DNA from: JAPPHA01 sp965221575 | Lineage (GTDB): Bacteria; Pseudomonadota; Alphaproteobacteria; Rhodobacterales; Rhodobacteraceae | Length of the DNA stretch: 64,000 nt | Assembly (NCBI GenBank): GCA_965221575.1 | Contig: CBDCSM010000013.1 | Coordinates: 894,934 to 958,933, forward strand | Direction of reading: 5' to 3' | Shown here: piece after piece, positions 8,033 to 16,444 of the stretch | Layout: every line of letters starts with the position of its first letter | How positions within the stretch are numbered: position 1 is the first letter of the stretch | The notes under the pieces: model-generated | The model's input: the letters and a program-made list of their open reading frames with translations, nothing else | Told to the model about the DNA's origin: nothing | Databases searched by the model: none | Translations under genes and position numbers: made by a program

Positions 8033-9075
8033 GCTGCGAACATGCGGTCGAAGGTTTCGACAGTTTCGCCTCTGAGCGGCGCGAAAATCGGCCAGTCGAG
8101 CGAGGTTGTGCTGTCGAGTTCAGCCATCGTTGACGGCACGTACGGCGCCGCCTCCGGAGCGACCGGGATGCCTTTGACAACAGTTCCGAAATAAATCGGA
8201 GCGCTGCCCGCCATCGTCTGAATGCCTTCTGTCAACAGGATGTCGGCGAATTCGTGCACCAAGTCTCCCGTTCCTTCGGCCGTGTTGACGAATTGGACAA
8301 TGTTTGTCGGCAGCATGAGGGGGCCGGGTTCCGTCACCTTGACATAGCCGATCGGAAGGCCCGCGCCGGCCGCAAGCGCTGTGTTGACATGCCAAAGAGG
8401 CGCAAGATCCACCTCACCGCGCTCGATCATTTGCTGCAGAAGCGGCGGGCTGCGTCCAACCAGTGGGTCGAGTTCCTGCCACTTGTTCAGTGCAAACGCC
8501 ATATCGTCCTGCGGCATTCCGAAGGCTTCGCAGGTCGCGGCCAGCACTCCGAGCCCGAGATTTGACTGCGGTCGGCACATGCCGATGCGACCGTTGTAGT
8601 CGCCACTCCACAATCCGGCCCACGTCGTCGCCGGGTTTGCGATCTTCGAGGTGTCGTAGGCGATGCCGATGCCTTCGAACCAGATCGGTTGACCAACATT
8701 GTAACCGTAGGGCATGAAGCGGGGATCGACGTTGCCGGAATTCGGGATTTTCGAGAAATCCAGCGGTATCAGCACGTCTTCGGCCAGCGCGTTGATGATC
8801 GCAGGCGATCCCATCACCGCGAGGTCATAAGGCGAGTCGCCGCGCGCCGCCTTGATCTGCGCCAGGGCCTCGGCCGAGAGTCCGCCGATGACGCGCAGGG
8901 AGATCCCCGGATTGCGGCGACCGAGTTCTTCGCCCGCCGCGATGAGCGGCGCGTCGGATTCATTGCCGTAGCCCACCATCACAAGCTCGCGGCTCTGGGC
9001 GCGCAGGATTGATGGACTCGCAAGGGTCGTGGCGGTGGCGAGGCCGCCCAGGACAGTACGTCTGGTTAAATGCAC
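8029..9075 (-). CDS. ABC transporter periplasmic binding protein (family 1, PotD/AfuA-like), Tat-type signal
   Basis: 348 aa from GTG at 9075, chosen because GGAGGAGA lies 5 nt upstream; an ATG at 9096 would place that site inside the gene. The N-terminus HLTRRTVLGGLATATTLASP is a twin-arginine-like signal, so the protein may be exported folded. The mature part (LVMVGYGNESDAPLIAAGEE; PYDLAVMGSPAIINAL) is a type 2 periplasmic binding fold. First gene of the importer operon, divergent from the catabolic operon starting at 9903, whose substrate it probably delivers. Confidence 0.88.
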   Translation of the reverse strand: MHLTRRTVLGGLATATTLASPSILRAQSRELVMVGYGNESDAPLIAAGEELGRRNPGISLRVIGGLSAEALAQIKAARGDSPYDLAVMGSPAIINALAEDVLIPLDFSKIPNSGNVDPRFMPYGYNVGQPIWFEGIGIAYDTSKIANPATTWAGLWSGDYNGRIGMCRPQSNLGLGVLAATCEAFGMPQDDMAFALNKWQELDPLVGRSPPLLQQMIERGEVDLAPLWHVNTALAAGAGLPIGYVKVTEPGPLMLPTNIVQFVNTAEGTGDLVHEFADILLTEGIQTMAGSAPIYFGTVVKGIPVAPEAAPYVPSTMAELDSTTSLDWPIFAPLRGETVETFDRMFAA

Positions 9076-9902
9076 GGTATTCTCCTCCAATGACATTTCA
9101 TTTGCGGGGAGAACCTGGCGGGCGGTCGCCCGAGACTCACCCCCCTGCGCGCGCTTGTAACATTTTTGCGGGATGCTTTGAAAGAGTTTATGGAACCGGA
9201 TGGAAAGCGCGCAACCCTGTCCGCCTTCTTTGCGCCAGAGCTGCCAGCGGCGACCGGCGTGGACACCTCGCCTTCGGGGGAGGTCCGTGCCCGCAACTTG
9301 GCCGCACGACTCAAGTTCGCCTCGCCTCTCGATATTGGGCGCAGCCCGTGCCGGCCCGTGCGCGCAAATGATCGGCGAAGGGCGAGACCAGCGGACGCGA
9401 GCGCGGATTTTGTCCGGTTTTCTTGATCGTTCCGCCAATCGCCATACCGGTCATGCAAGCGTGATTTTCGACGGAAACGACAGTGTCAGGTCTGCTCGTG
9501 ACGACGACAGCGCCACGCGGTTCCCTGGGCAGCGCAAGCGCCATTGCCAGCGCGGCGGTTGCCGCTTCGGGGTTGATCGTTTCGCCATTCCGGAACTGGC
9601 AGTACGCGAACCGTACACTACTCCGATCGCCTTGCCATAGAACCGGCTCGGCAAGTTCCGGGGGGCAGAAGCGGCGCCCAGACCGAGCCGAAATCGGTTC
9701 GCCCCGGATACAACCTGCGCTCTTCAAGTGGCCGGAATAAGGGCGGTTCGGCACAGCCGACTCGCCGGATAGCCCGGCGCCGCTCATTTCCAGTGTGCTC
9801 AATGCGGGCTTGCGTTTTGTCGTCAACCATCAGATTCTGAATGTTGCGTCTGCGCGACACACTTCTCGCATACGCACCAGTTACGCCGAGGAGCACATCG
9901 AC
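9076..9902. other. Gene-free divergent intergenic region
   Basis: 827 bp between the divergent importer and catabolic operons. Open frames exist on both strands, for example a minus-strand frame at 9311-9826, but none has a recognisable domain. The region should hold the promoters of both operons. The Shine-Dalgarno GAGGAG at 9888-9893 belongs to the SIS gene. Confidence 0.5.
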
Positions 9903-11015
9903 ATGGATTTCGAGCAGCGAATGCGGGAAATTCGGCACGAGCCATCGTCCGACGCGCCGGGAGATCCGGAAAGATTGCGCCGCATCGCACTCACCAAGAC
10001 AGAGATGATGACGCAAGGCGAGGCGATTAGCGCGACGCTCGCGGCCAACGCTGAGCATTTGGCATTGATTGGCGGCGAACTTGCGAACCGGTCGATCCGG
10101 AAGATCGCGATGGTCGGTTGCGGCGACAGCTGGATTGCGGGGATCGCGGTGCGCCATGCCATGGAACGTCTCCTGGGCGCCGCGGCCGAGCCTTGCGAGG
10201 CGTTCGACTTTGCCACGTATGGGCTCGAAGTCATCGACACCGACACGGTGGTGATCGGCCTCAGTTCGAGCGGCAAGACCAAGCCGGTGATCGACGGGCT
10301 GAAGGGCGCAGCCGCGCGCGGTGCCTATACCATCGGGTTATCGAACACGCTCGGATCTCCGTTGATGGAGGAGTTCCAGGTTGCGCTGCATATCCGCGCG
10401 ACACGCGCCGGTTGGCCCACGCAATCGAGCACAGCGGCGATGGCGTTGATGCTCGCGCTGACCGCGTCTGTGAGCGAGGCGCGAGGCGATGACGCCTCGG
10501 CTTTACGCGCCGCGCTCGACGACCTGCCCGGTCAGGTTGACGCGGTGGCACAGAGATTCTACGGCCCCGCGCAAGAGGTGGCTCGCCGCCTTGCCCGCGC
10601 CGACCTCGTTCTTCTGACCGGCGCCGGTCCTTACCTTGCGGCAGCTGAAGTCGGTTCCGCCAAGCTGGGGGAACTGGCGCCGATCCACGCATACGCATTG
10701 CGGTTGGAGGAATATCACCATTACCGCACGCAAAAGGCCGGCGATCCGCTCTTTCTTATCGCGCCCGACGGGGCAAGCCATGACCGTGCGCTCGAGACCG
10801 CGATCATGAGCCGTGGCATCGGGGGATTCTGCGTCGCGCTCGTTCCTGAGGGCGAGACCGAGATCTCCGAGGTCGCAGACGTTGCCTGGCACCTTCCCGA
10901 GGTGGCCGAGGAGACCCGATCCGTTGTCTATTGCGTGCCGCTGCACCTTTTCGGTTACCACGCCGCGGTCGAGCGCGATGCGATCGGCCTTGGAGCACCA
11001 CGGCTCGGAGGATGA
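9903..11015 (+). CDS. SIS-domain sugar isomerase/deglycase-like protein (GlmS/FrlB type)
   Basis: 370 aa, ATG at 9903 preceded by GAGGAG. Two SIS modules are visible: IRKIAMVGCGDSWIAGIAVR and VVIGLSSSGKTKPVIDGLKG in the first, VLLTGAGPYLAAAEVGSAKL in the second. The tail EEYHHYRTQKAGDPLFLIAP resembles the catalytic end of GlmS/FrlB-type enzymes. No glutaminase domain is present, so it is not GlmS. Likely acts on a phosphorylated amino- or amine-linked sugar. It is coupled to a PfkB kinase, the isomerase/kinase pairing also seen in Amadori-compound catabolism. Confidence 0.8.
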   Translation: MDFEQRMREIRHEPSSDAPGDPERLRRIALTKTEMMTQGEAISATLAANAEHLALIGGELANRSIRKIAMVGCGDSWIAGIAVRHAMERLLGAAAEPCEAFDFATYGLEVIDTDTVVIGLSSSGKTKPVIDGLKGAAARGAYTIGLSNTLGSPLMEEFQVALHIRATRAGWPTQSSTAAMALMLALTASVSEARGDDASALRAALDDLPGQVDAVAQRFYGPAQEVARRLARADLVLLTGAGPYLAAAEVGSAKLGELAPIHAYALRLEEYHHYRTQKAGDPLFLIAPDGASHDRALETAIMSRGIGGFCVALVPEGETEISEVADVAWHLPEVAEETRSVVYCVPLHLFGYHAAVERDAIGLGAPRLGG

Positions 11016-11016
11016 A

Positions 11017-12039
11017 GTGATTCCTGATCTTGTTGCGGTCGGGGGCCTGACGGTCGACAATGTCGTAGCGGCTGACGGGACTGTCGCGCTTGAACAGGCA
11101 GGGGGAAACGGGGCCTATTCGGCCGTCGGTTTGCTGATGTGGCGGCCGAGCGCGGGGCTAGTGAGCGCGGCGGTCGAAAGCTATCCCCGCGCGGCGCTCG
11201 AGCGTCTGAAGGCCGGCGGCGTCGATCTTGGAGGGGTTCGATGGTTTGATGAACGGCTCGAATCCTGCGACTGGTTCATCTATGATGCCGACGGCAATCG
11301 TGAGGAGGGGCTGACAAGCCCACCCGCGGCCCTGGAAAAGGCCGGTTTTCCCACCGACCGCCTGAGCGCGCGCGAGGTTGAACGCTGGCGCACGACACTA
11401 TCGGAGCGCGATACCTCGGGCGAGATCAGCTATTCCGGTTTTCGCGATCGCCACCCGCTGACACCTGCCCAGATCCCGCCGGAGTGGCGTAAGGCCCGCG
11501 GCGTCCACCTCGCGCCTAGCCAGCCCGATGTGATGTTGACAATGCTTGACCATTTCGCAACTGGCGGGACTCGCATCACCGCGGATCCGGGCTGGCAGCT
11601 TGCCGCCCGTCGGCCGGATGAGATCGCGCCGATTCTCGCTCGCCTTGACGCCTTCCTGCCGAGCGAAGTTGAGCTGCGGGCGCTCGTTCCCGGTGCCGGT
11701 CTTGAAGACGCGCTGGCCGAGCTTGCCTCACGCTGCCCCGGCGCGGTCGCGGTGAAACTGGGCCCGAAAGGCGTGCTGGTCCGGGATCGGGGAACTGGCG
11801 TCGCGGTGGAGGTGCCGGCGGTTTCCGCGCATACGGTCGATCCGACCGGGGCGGGAGACAGCTTCTCCGGCGGGTTCCTTGCTGGGCTTGTTGAAACCGG
11901 CGACGCAGTGGCGGCGGCGCGGTTCGGTGCAATCTCGGCGGCGCGGATCGTGGCGGCGTTTGGCGCCGACGGGGCGCTTCCGGCGGATCGCGAAGCCGCG
12001 CGTGACGCGTTCGATCGCTATCACGAGGTCGCGTCATGA
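11017..12039 (+). CDS. PfkB-family carbohydrate kinase
   Basis: 340 aa from GTG at 11017, with GGAG 7 nt upstream inside the end of the SIS gene; only one base separates the two genes. The N-terminus VGGLTVDNVV and glycine pair AGGNGAYSAVG are PfkB signature 1-like. DPTGAGDSFSGGFLAGL is signature 2 with the catalytic Asp. It phosphorylates a sugar or nucleoside-like hydroxyl; the substrate is not evident. The stop overlaps the start of a 31-codon ORF (ATGA). Confidence 0.87.
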   Translation: MIPDLVAVGGLTVDNVVAADGTVALEQAGGNGAYSAVGLLMWRPSAGLVSAAVESYPRAALERLKAGGVDLGGVRWFDERLESCDWFIYDADGNREEGLTSPPAALEKAGFPTDRLSAREVERWRTTLSERDTSGEISYSGFRDRHPLTPAQIPPEWRKARGVHLAPSQPDVMLTMLDHFATGGTRITADPGWQLAARRPDEIAPILARLDAFLPSEVELRALVPGAGLEDALAELASRCPGAVAVKLGPKGVLVRDRGTGVAVEVPAVSAHTVDPTGAGDSFSGGFLAGLVETGDAVAAARFGAISAARIVAAFGADGALPADREAARDAFDRYHEVAS

Positions 12040-12131
12040 CTTTTTGGATTCTCCGGGCGGCGCCTCTTTTATTCGCGGCCCGCCATCACCGTTCCCGCGA
12101 CCGGTTCATGGACGCCGTGGGGTCGACGTGA
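12036..12131 (+). CDS. 31-aa coupling ORF between pfkB-like and puuE-like genes
   Basis: A 31-codon frame (MTFWILRAAPLLFAARHHRS, then 11 more residues). Its ATG overlaps the kinase stop (ATGA, 12036-12039) and its TGA overlaps the next gene's GTG start (GTGA, 12128-12131). It is hydrophobic, then basic. Being stop/start-coupled on both sides suggests it keeps ribosomes moving between the kinase and deacetylase genes; it may or may not make a functional peptide. No family recognised. Confidence 0.45.
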   Translation: MTFWILRAAPLLFAARHHRSRDRFMDAVGST

Positions 12132-13078
12132 ACCGGCGCGATTTCGAAGGCTATCGCCGCGGCGTTCCGGCCATCCGCTGGCCGGGGGACGCGCGTCTGG
12201 CTGTCTCGATCGTCGTAAACGTCGAAGAAGGGGCCGAGCTGACCCTGGGAGCGGGCGATGCGCGCAACGAGCAAATCTACGAGGTGGTCGAGGCGGTCGA
12301 AGGCGACCGGAATCTGTGCATGGAGAGCCATTTCGAGTACGGGCCGCGCGCGGGTTGGCCCCGGATCCGGAACGTGCTGCGCGAGCGCGGGATTCGCGCG
12401 ACGCTGAATGCCTGTGGCCGCGCTGTGGCGACGACGCCTTGGATCGCCGCTGATGCGGTTGCTGATGGTCATGAGGTCGCCGCCCATGGCTGGCGTTGGG
12501 AGCCGCACGTTCACATGGACGAGTCAACGGAACGCCGTGCGATCGCGCGTACGGTCGAGGCCATCGCCCGTGCCGCCGGAGCGCCGCCCGTCGGCTGGCA
12601 CACGCGGTCCGCGACCTCGCTCGCCACGCGCGACCTGCTCATTGAGCAGGGCGGTTTTCTCTACGACAGCAACGCCTATAACGACGATTTGCCCTACACG
12701 GTCGACACCAGTGAGGGCCCGCACGTCGTATTGCCGTATGCCTTCGATTCCAACGACATGCGCTTCTACAACGGCGGCGGCTTTGTCTTCGGCGACGACT
12801 TCGCACGCTACTGCATCGCCGCGTTCGAGCACCTCTGGCTCGAAGGCGCGTCAGCCCCGCGCATGCTGTCAATCGGACTGCACACGCGGATCATAGGGCG
12901 GCCCGCACGGATCGGCGGCCTTGAAGCGTTTCTCGATCATGCCCTGTCCCGGGACGGCGTCTGGTTCGCAACGCGGGCTGAGATCGCGCGGGCTTGGCGC
13001 ACGGGACTGGGACTGCCGGAATGGATGCCGCGACGGTGCCCGTCCGACTTCGCACCCGAGGAAGGGCGTCCCGCATGA
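12128..13078 (+). CDS. Polysaccharide-deacetylase-fold hydrolase, PuuE (allantoinase)-like
   Basis: 316 aa from GTG at 12128 (GGGG lies 5 nt upstream). Landmarks of the PuuE branch of NodB-fold enzymes are VVNVEEGAEL, MESHFEYGPRAGWPRI, VAAHGWRWEPH, GFLYDSNAYNDDLPY, and MLSIGLHTRIIGRPARI. PuuE hydrolyses allantoin in a metal-independent manner in some bacteria; related proteins act on other amides. Together with the racemase-like and amidohydrolase genes it suggests degradation of a ureide or cyclic amide. Stop overlaps the next start. Confidence 0.8.
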   Translation: MNRRDFEGYRRGVPAIRWPGDARLAVSIVVNVEEGAELTLGAGDARNEQIYEVVEAVEGDRNLCMESHFEYGPRAGWPRIRNVLRERGIRATLNACGRAVATTPWIAADAVADGHEVAAHGWRWEPHVHMDESTERRAIARTVEAIARAAGAPPVGWHTRSATSLATRDLLIEQGGFLYDSNAYNDDLPYTVDTSEGPHVVLPYAFDSNDMRFYNGGGFVFGDDFARYCIAAFEHLWLEGASAPRMLSIGLHTRIIGRPARIGGLEAFLDHALSRDGVWFATRAEIARAWRTGLGLPEWMPRRCPSDFAPEEGRPA

Positions 13079-13434
13079 CCTGCAACCTCGCGGTCCATGG
13101 CGGCGCATGGCCGGACATGACCTGGCCAATCGGCGCGCGGCCGGCGGTTGCCGCGCTTATGGGCCGCGCCGCGGCAGCAATCTCGCGGATCGCAGGGACA
13201 CATCCGCGAGGATTCTTGAGCCGCGGCGCCGGATGCGATTGGACAATGGGAATTTTCGCCAAGCGGGCGAGCCGCTATGCCTCAAATGGTAACGAAGATG
13301 GTCTTCCCTGTCGTGGAATCCCGTGGCTGATCGCTGTGCCCTATGTGTGTGGCGGGTTGGCCCGAAAGCGTGACCTTCGGTGGATCGCGCGACGGTACGA
13401 CATCGCTGCCGCGCCGGCCCACTCTGTGTCATGA
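13075..13434 (+). CDS. Unassigned ORF in catabolic operon
   Basis: 119 aa, with ATGA overlaps at both ends (13075-13078 and 13431-13434). No domain is recognised. The sequence is rich in Ala, Arg and Gly, and its second half uses codons unlike the neighbours. It may be a decayed gene kept as a translational bridge, a genuine small protein, or a chance frame. Confidence 0.3.
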   Translation: MTCNLAVHGGAWPDMTWPIGARPAVAALMGRAAAAISRIAGTHPRGFLSRGAGCDWTMGIFAKRASRYASNGNEDGLPCRGIPWLIAVPYVCGGLARKRDLRWIARRYDIAAAPAHSVS

Positions 13435-14084
13435 GGATTGCGCTTGTCAATCCGAACACCAACGCGGGGACGACGGCGGCAATGGTCTCAATTGCCGCCG
13501 AAGTGGCGCGCGCGCGGGCGCGGGTCGAAGGGCATACAGCCCGTTTCGGCGTTCCGCTCATCACTGAACCCGTAGCGCTCGACCGGGCCGCGGAAGCGGT
13601 CGCCGCGCTCGCGCCCTCACTTTCGGCGGCCGACGCCGTCATCGTCGCGGCCTTCGGCGATCCCGGACTCGCCGCGCTTCGCGCCGCGCTCGACGTGCCG
13701 GTGACGGGCATTGCGGAGGCGGGCATGGCCGAGGCCGGTGTGAACGGGCGACAGTTCGCGGTGGTCACGACAACACCAAAGCTTGCCCAGCGCATTGCGT
13801 CGACCGCCGCCCGTTACGGACATCTGGGGTATGCAGGGACCTGGACGACCGACGGCGATCCGACGGCGCTTACCGCCGACGCCGCCGCGCTTGAGGCTGC
13901 GCTTGCCAAGGCGATCCGTCGCGCAGTCGACAACGGGCGTGTCGAGGCGGTCGTCATCGGCGGTGGCCCACTCGCAATGGCCGCTAGAGCATTGTCCGCG
14001 GCGGCACCGGTCCCACTTGTCGAGCCGGTTCCGGCTGCTGTGCGTCTGTCGTTTTTGCGCCTTGGAGCGGAAATCCCGGCATGA
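13431..14084 (+). CDS. Asp/Glu/hydantoin racemase-family protein lacking cysteines
   Basis: 217 aa. The start MRIALVNPNTNAGTTAAMV is typical of hydantoin/allantoin racemases. The motif normally containing the first catalytic Cys reads VIVAAFGDPGLAAL, and the second site reads VVIGGGPLAMAA. The protein contains no cysteine at all, so the classical two-Cys racemisation mechanism is not possible. It may be a lyase or isomerase variant, a binding protein, or inactive. Overlaps both neighbours by ATGA. Confidence 0.75.
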   Translation: MRIALVNPNTNAGTTAAMVSIAAEVARARARVEGHTARFGVPLITEPVALDRAAEAVAALAPSLSAADAVIVAAFGDPGLAALRAALDVPVTGIAEAGMAEAGVNGRQFAVVTTTPKLAQRIASTAARYGHLGYAGTWTTDGDPTALTADAAALEAALAKAIRRAVDNGRVEAVVIGGGPLAMAARALSAAAPVPLVEPVPAAVRLSFLRLGAEIPA

Positions 14085-15574
14085 GACAGACACTGGTCGT
14101 CGCCGACCGCATCGTGTGTGGGTTTGCCGCCGACGGAAACCCTGAGATTCTCGAGGACGCGGCCATACTGATTGAGGCCGGCAAAATCGCCTTGATCGGC
14201 GAGGCGCGCTCGCTTCGGCGCGATTATCCCGAGGCAAGGGAGGTCGGCGGCCGCGGCCGGGTTGCGATTCCTGGCCTCATCAACGCGCATCATCACGTCG
14301 GGCTGACGCCGTTCCAACTTGGCGCCCGGGACCAGCCGCTGGAACTCTGGTTTCCCGAACGGCTCGTCATGCGCGACGTCGATCCGCGTCTCGACACGCT
14401 GTTCTCGGCGTTCGAGATGATCGCCTCGGGTGTCACGACGGTGCAGCATTTGCACAGCCGCGCGCCCGGCGATACCGATGCCGTTCTCGACCGCGCCGAA
14501 GCGATCATCGGCTCTTACACCGAGATCGGAATGCGGGCGTCATACTCGTTCGCCCTGCGCGATCAGAACCGGATGATCTACGACGCCGACGAAGTCTTTG
14601 TGGCGTCGCTTCCAGCCACCCTTCGCGGGCCGGCGGCAGCCTATCTCTCGAACTTCGCACTGCCGCTCGAGGCTCAAATAGACGTTTTTCATGCGCTTCG
14701 CGCGCGCTGGGCCGAAACGGACCTAATCGGTATCCAGATCGCGCCTTCGAACCTCCACTGGTTGTCCGACGCCGCGCTCGAGGGCGCCGCGCGTATGGCC
14801 GAGGACACGGGGGCGCCTGTCCACATGCACCTCCTCGAAACACCCTATCAAGCCGAATACGCGCGCCGCCGAACCGGTGGTTCGGCGCTGGCCTTCATGG
14901 ACCGCTTCGGTCTGGTCGGACCGCAGCTCACAATCGGGCACGGCGTCTGGATGTCTGGCGACGACATAGAACTGCTTTCGGATCGGGGCGGGTGCCTTTG
15001 CCACAATTGTTCATCCAATCTCCGGTTAAAGAGCGGCACGGTTAACCTGAACGCCTTTCTTGCCCGCGGCGTGCGTGTCGCGCTGGGCATCGACGAGGCG
15101 GGCATCAACGATGATCGCGACATGCTACAGGAGATGCGACTCGCCTTGACGCTGCACCGGCCGGCCGGCCACGACGCGCCCTGTCCCGGGGCGACCGACA
15201 TCCTGCGCATGGCCACCGAACACGGTGCCGCGACGACACCATTTGCCGGCCGGATTGGACGATTGTCGCCCGGCATGGCCGCCGATATCGTGCTGCTCGA
15301 CTGGGCAACCGTTACGGGGCCCTGGCAGGATCCGGCAATTCCGCTGATCGACGTCCTCCTTCGGCGGGCGAAAGCCGGCGCGGTCGAAACGGTTATCATC
15401 GGCGGCGAGACGGTCTATTGCCAAGGCAGCTTCATGCGGGTGGACCGGCAGGCCATTCAAGAGGAAATAGCACATGCGCTGGGGCGCCAGGATTCAGAGG
15501 CGGAAGCGTCGCTGCGGCGCCTAGCATCCGATTTGATGGAACCGGTGCGCGATTTCTACAGAGACTGGATCTGA
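14081..15574 (+). CDS. Amidohydrolase-family deaminase (ATZ/TRZ, guanine/8-oxoguanine deaminase-like)
   Basis: 497 aa. Metal ligands are visible: HxH in NAHHHVG (residues 70-72), the His of VHMHLLETPYQ, the His of TIGHGVWM, and the Asp of ALGIDEAGINDD. C-terminal RIGRLSPGMAADIVLLDW is the usual composite-domain strand. This branch hydrolytically deaminates purines, triazines and related rings. Last gene of the operon; its start overlaps the racemase-like gene by ATGA. Exact substrate unknown. Confidence 0.87.
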   Translation: MRQTLVVADRIVCGFAADGNPEILEDAAILIEAGKIALIGEARSLRRDYPEAREVGGRGRVAIPGLINAHHHVGLTPFQLGARDQPLELWFPERLVMRDVDPRLDTLFSAFEMIASGVTTVQHLHSRAPGDTDAVLDRAEAIIGSYTEIGMRASYSFALRDQNRMIYDADEVFVASLPATLRGPAAAYLSNFALPLEAQIDVFHALRARWAETDLIGIQIAPSNLHWLSDAALEGAARMAEDTGAPVHMHLLETPYQAEYARRRTGGSALAFMDRFGLVGPQLTIGHGVWMSGDDIELLSDRGGCLCHNCSSNLRLKSGTVNLNAFLARGVRVALGIDEAGINDDRDMLQEMRLALTLHRPAGHDAPCPGATDILRMATEHGAATTPFAGRIGRLSPGMAADIVLLDWATVTGPWQDPAIPLIDVLLRRAKAGAVETVIIGGETVYCQGSFMRVDRQAIQEEIAHALGRQDSEAEASLRRLASDLMEPVRDFYRDWI

Positions 15575-15599
15575 AGTGGGGCGCGAGCCTGCTAACCGC

Positions 15600-15960
15600 T
15601 TGTCCGGCGCCAATGACGACGCCTGGCTCACCGGAACCTTGTCCCCCAGCTTCCAGCTCGGCACGCCGGAGACCGAGTTGCTGTCCAAGCGCACGGCGTT
15701 GTCGTCGTTCGCCGGCTCATCGTCGTAGATCGCTCCGTCGGAAAACGCGAAGCCCGCAAGGCCCCAGGCCGACACCCGCTCGGTGAGATCGAACCGCGCG
15801 TAGGGGCTCACGGTGGTCATCGTGCTCTCGATGTTCCAATTGGCGCCGACGTCCGAGCCGGGATTAGCGAAGCTGCCCTTGCCCTTGCTCAGGGAGACCG
15901 CGGCGCCCGCGAGCACATGGCCGCGGCGAAACGGATCAGGACCACGATTTCGGAACACCT
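15600..15960 (-). pseudogene. Autotransporter-type beta-barrel fragment
   Basis: A minus-strand frame contains VLAGAAVSLSKGKGSF, STMTTVSPYARFDLTERVSA and WGLAGFAFSDG. This is the alternating pattern of the outer-membrane barrel of an autotransporter. No passenger domain, signal peptide or C-terminal Phe strand is present, so it is a remnant. The rest of 15575-16444 shows no gene. Confidence 0.45.
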
Positions 15961-16444
15961 CTGCCTTTGTTCGAATCGTGAACTCGCTTTGTGACAATTG
16001 AATTCTCCTAACTTTTGGTGTCGCGGAGATGATCCGCGGAACGCCGGTCCTGCTGTCGATTGTGACGTGGCTCAGCTCGAGTTTGTCCGGTCCGGACTGT
16101 GCAAGGAACCACGTCGACCTGTACGGCGAAGTGGATGAAGTCATGAAACTGCTTTTTTGAAAATGTTCATGGCTGACATACAAGGGAGTATTCCAGATGT
16201 TGCGACGGGGTATTCGTATCAAACTTCCGAACTGAAACCCTACGGGACGACATTTTTGACCTCATGGGTCGGTGTACTATCCGCGGGGTTCCGCAGTTGC
16301 GGACTTGACCTCCAGCGTCATCGGTTGCAAGTCGATCAGATTGATCAACGGATTGGGCGAAGTGCGCCGGAACGAACCTGTGTCGGTCAACTTGCCTGTT
16401 GACGACAGCAGTTGTCGCGCAGTTCGTGAACGGAAGGAAACGTC

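Noticed and set aside
9311..9826. Minus-strand 171-codon frame in the divergent intergenic region
   Set aside because: No domain or ribosome site; kept as non-coding.
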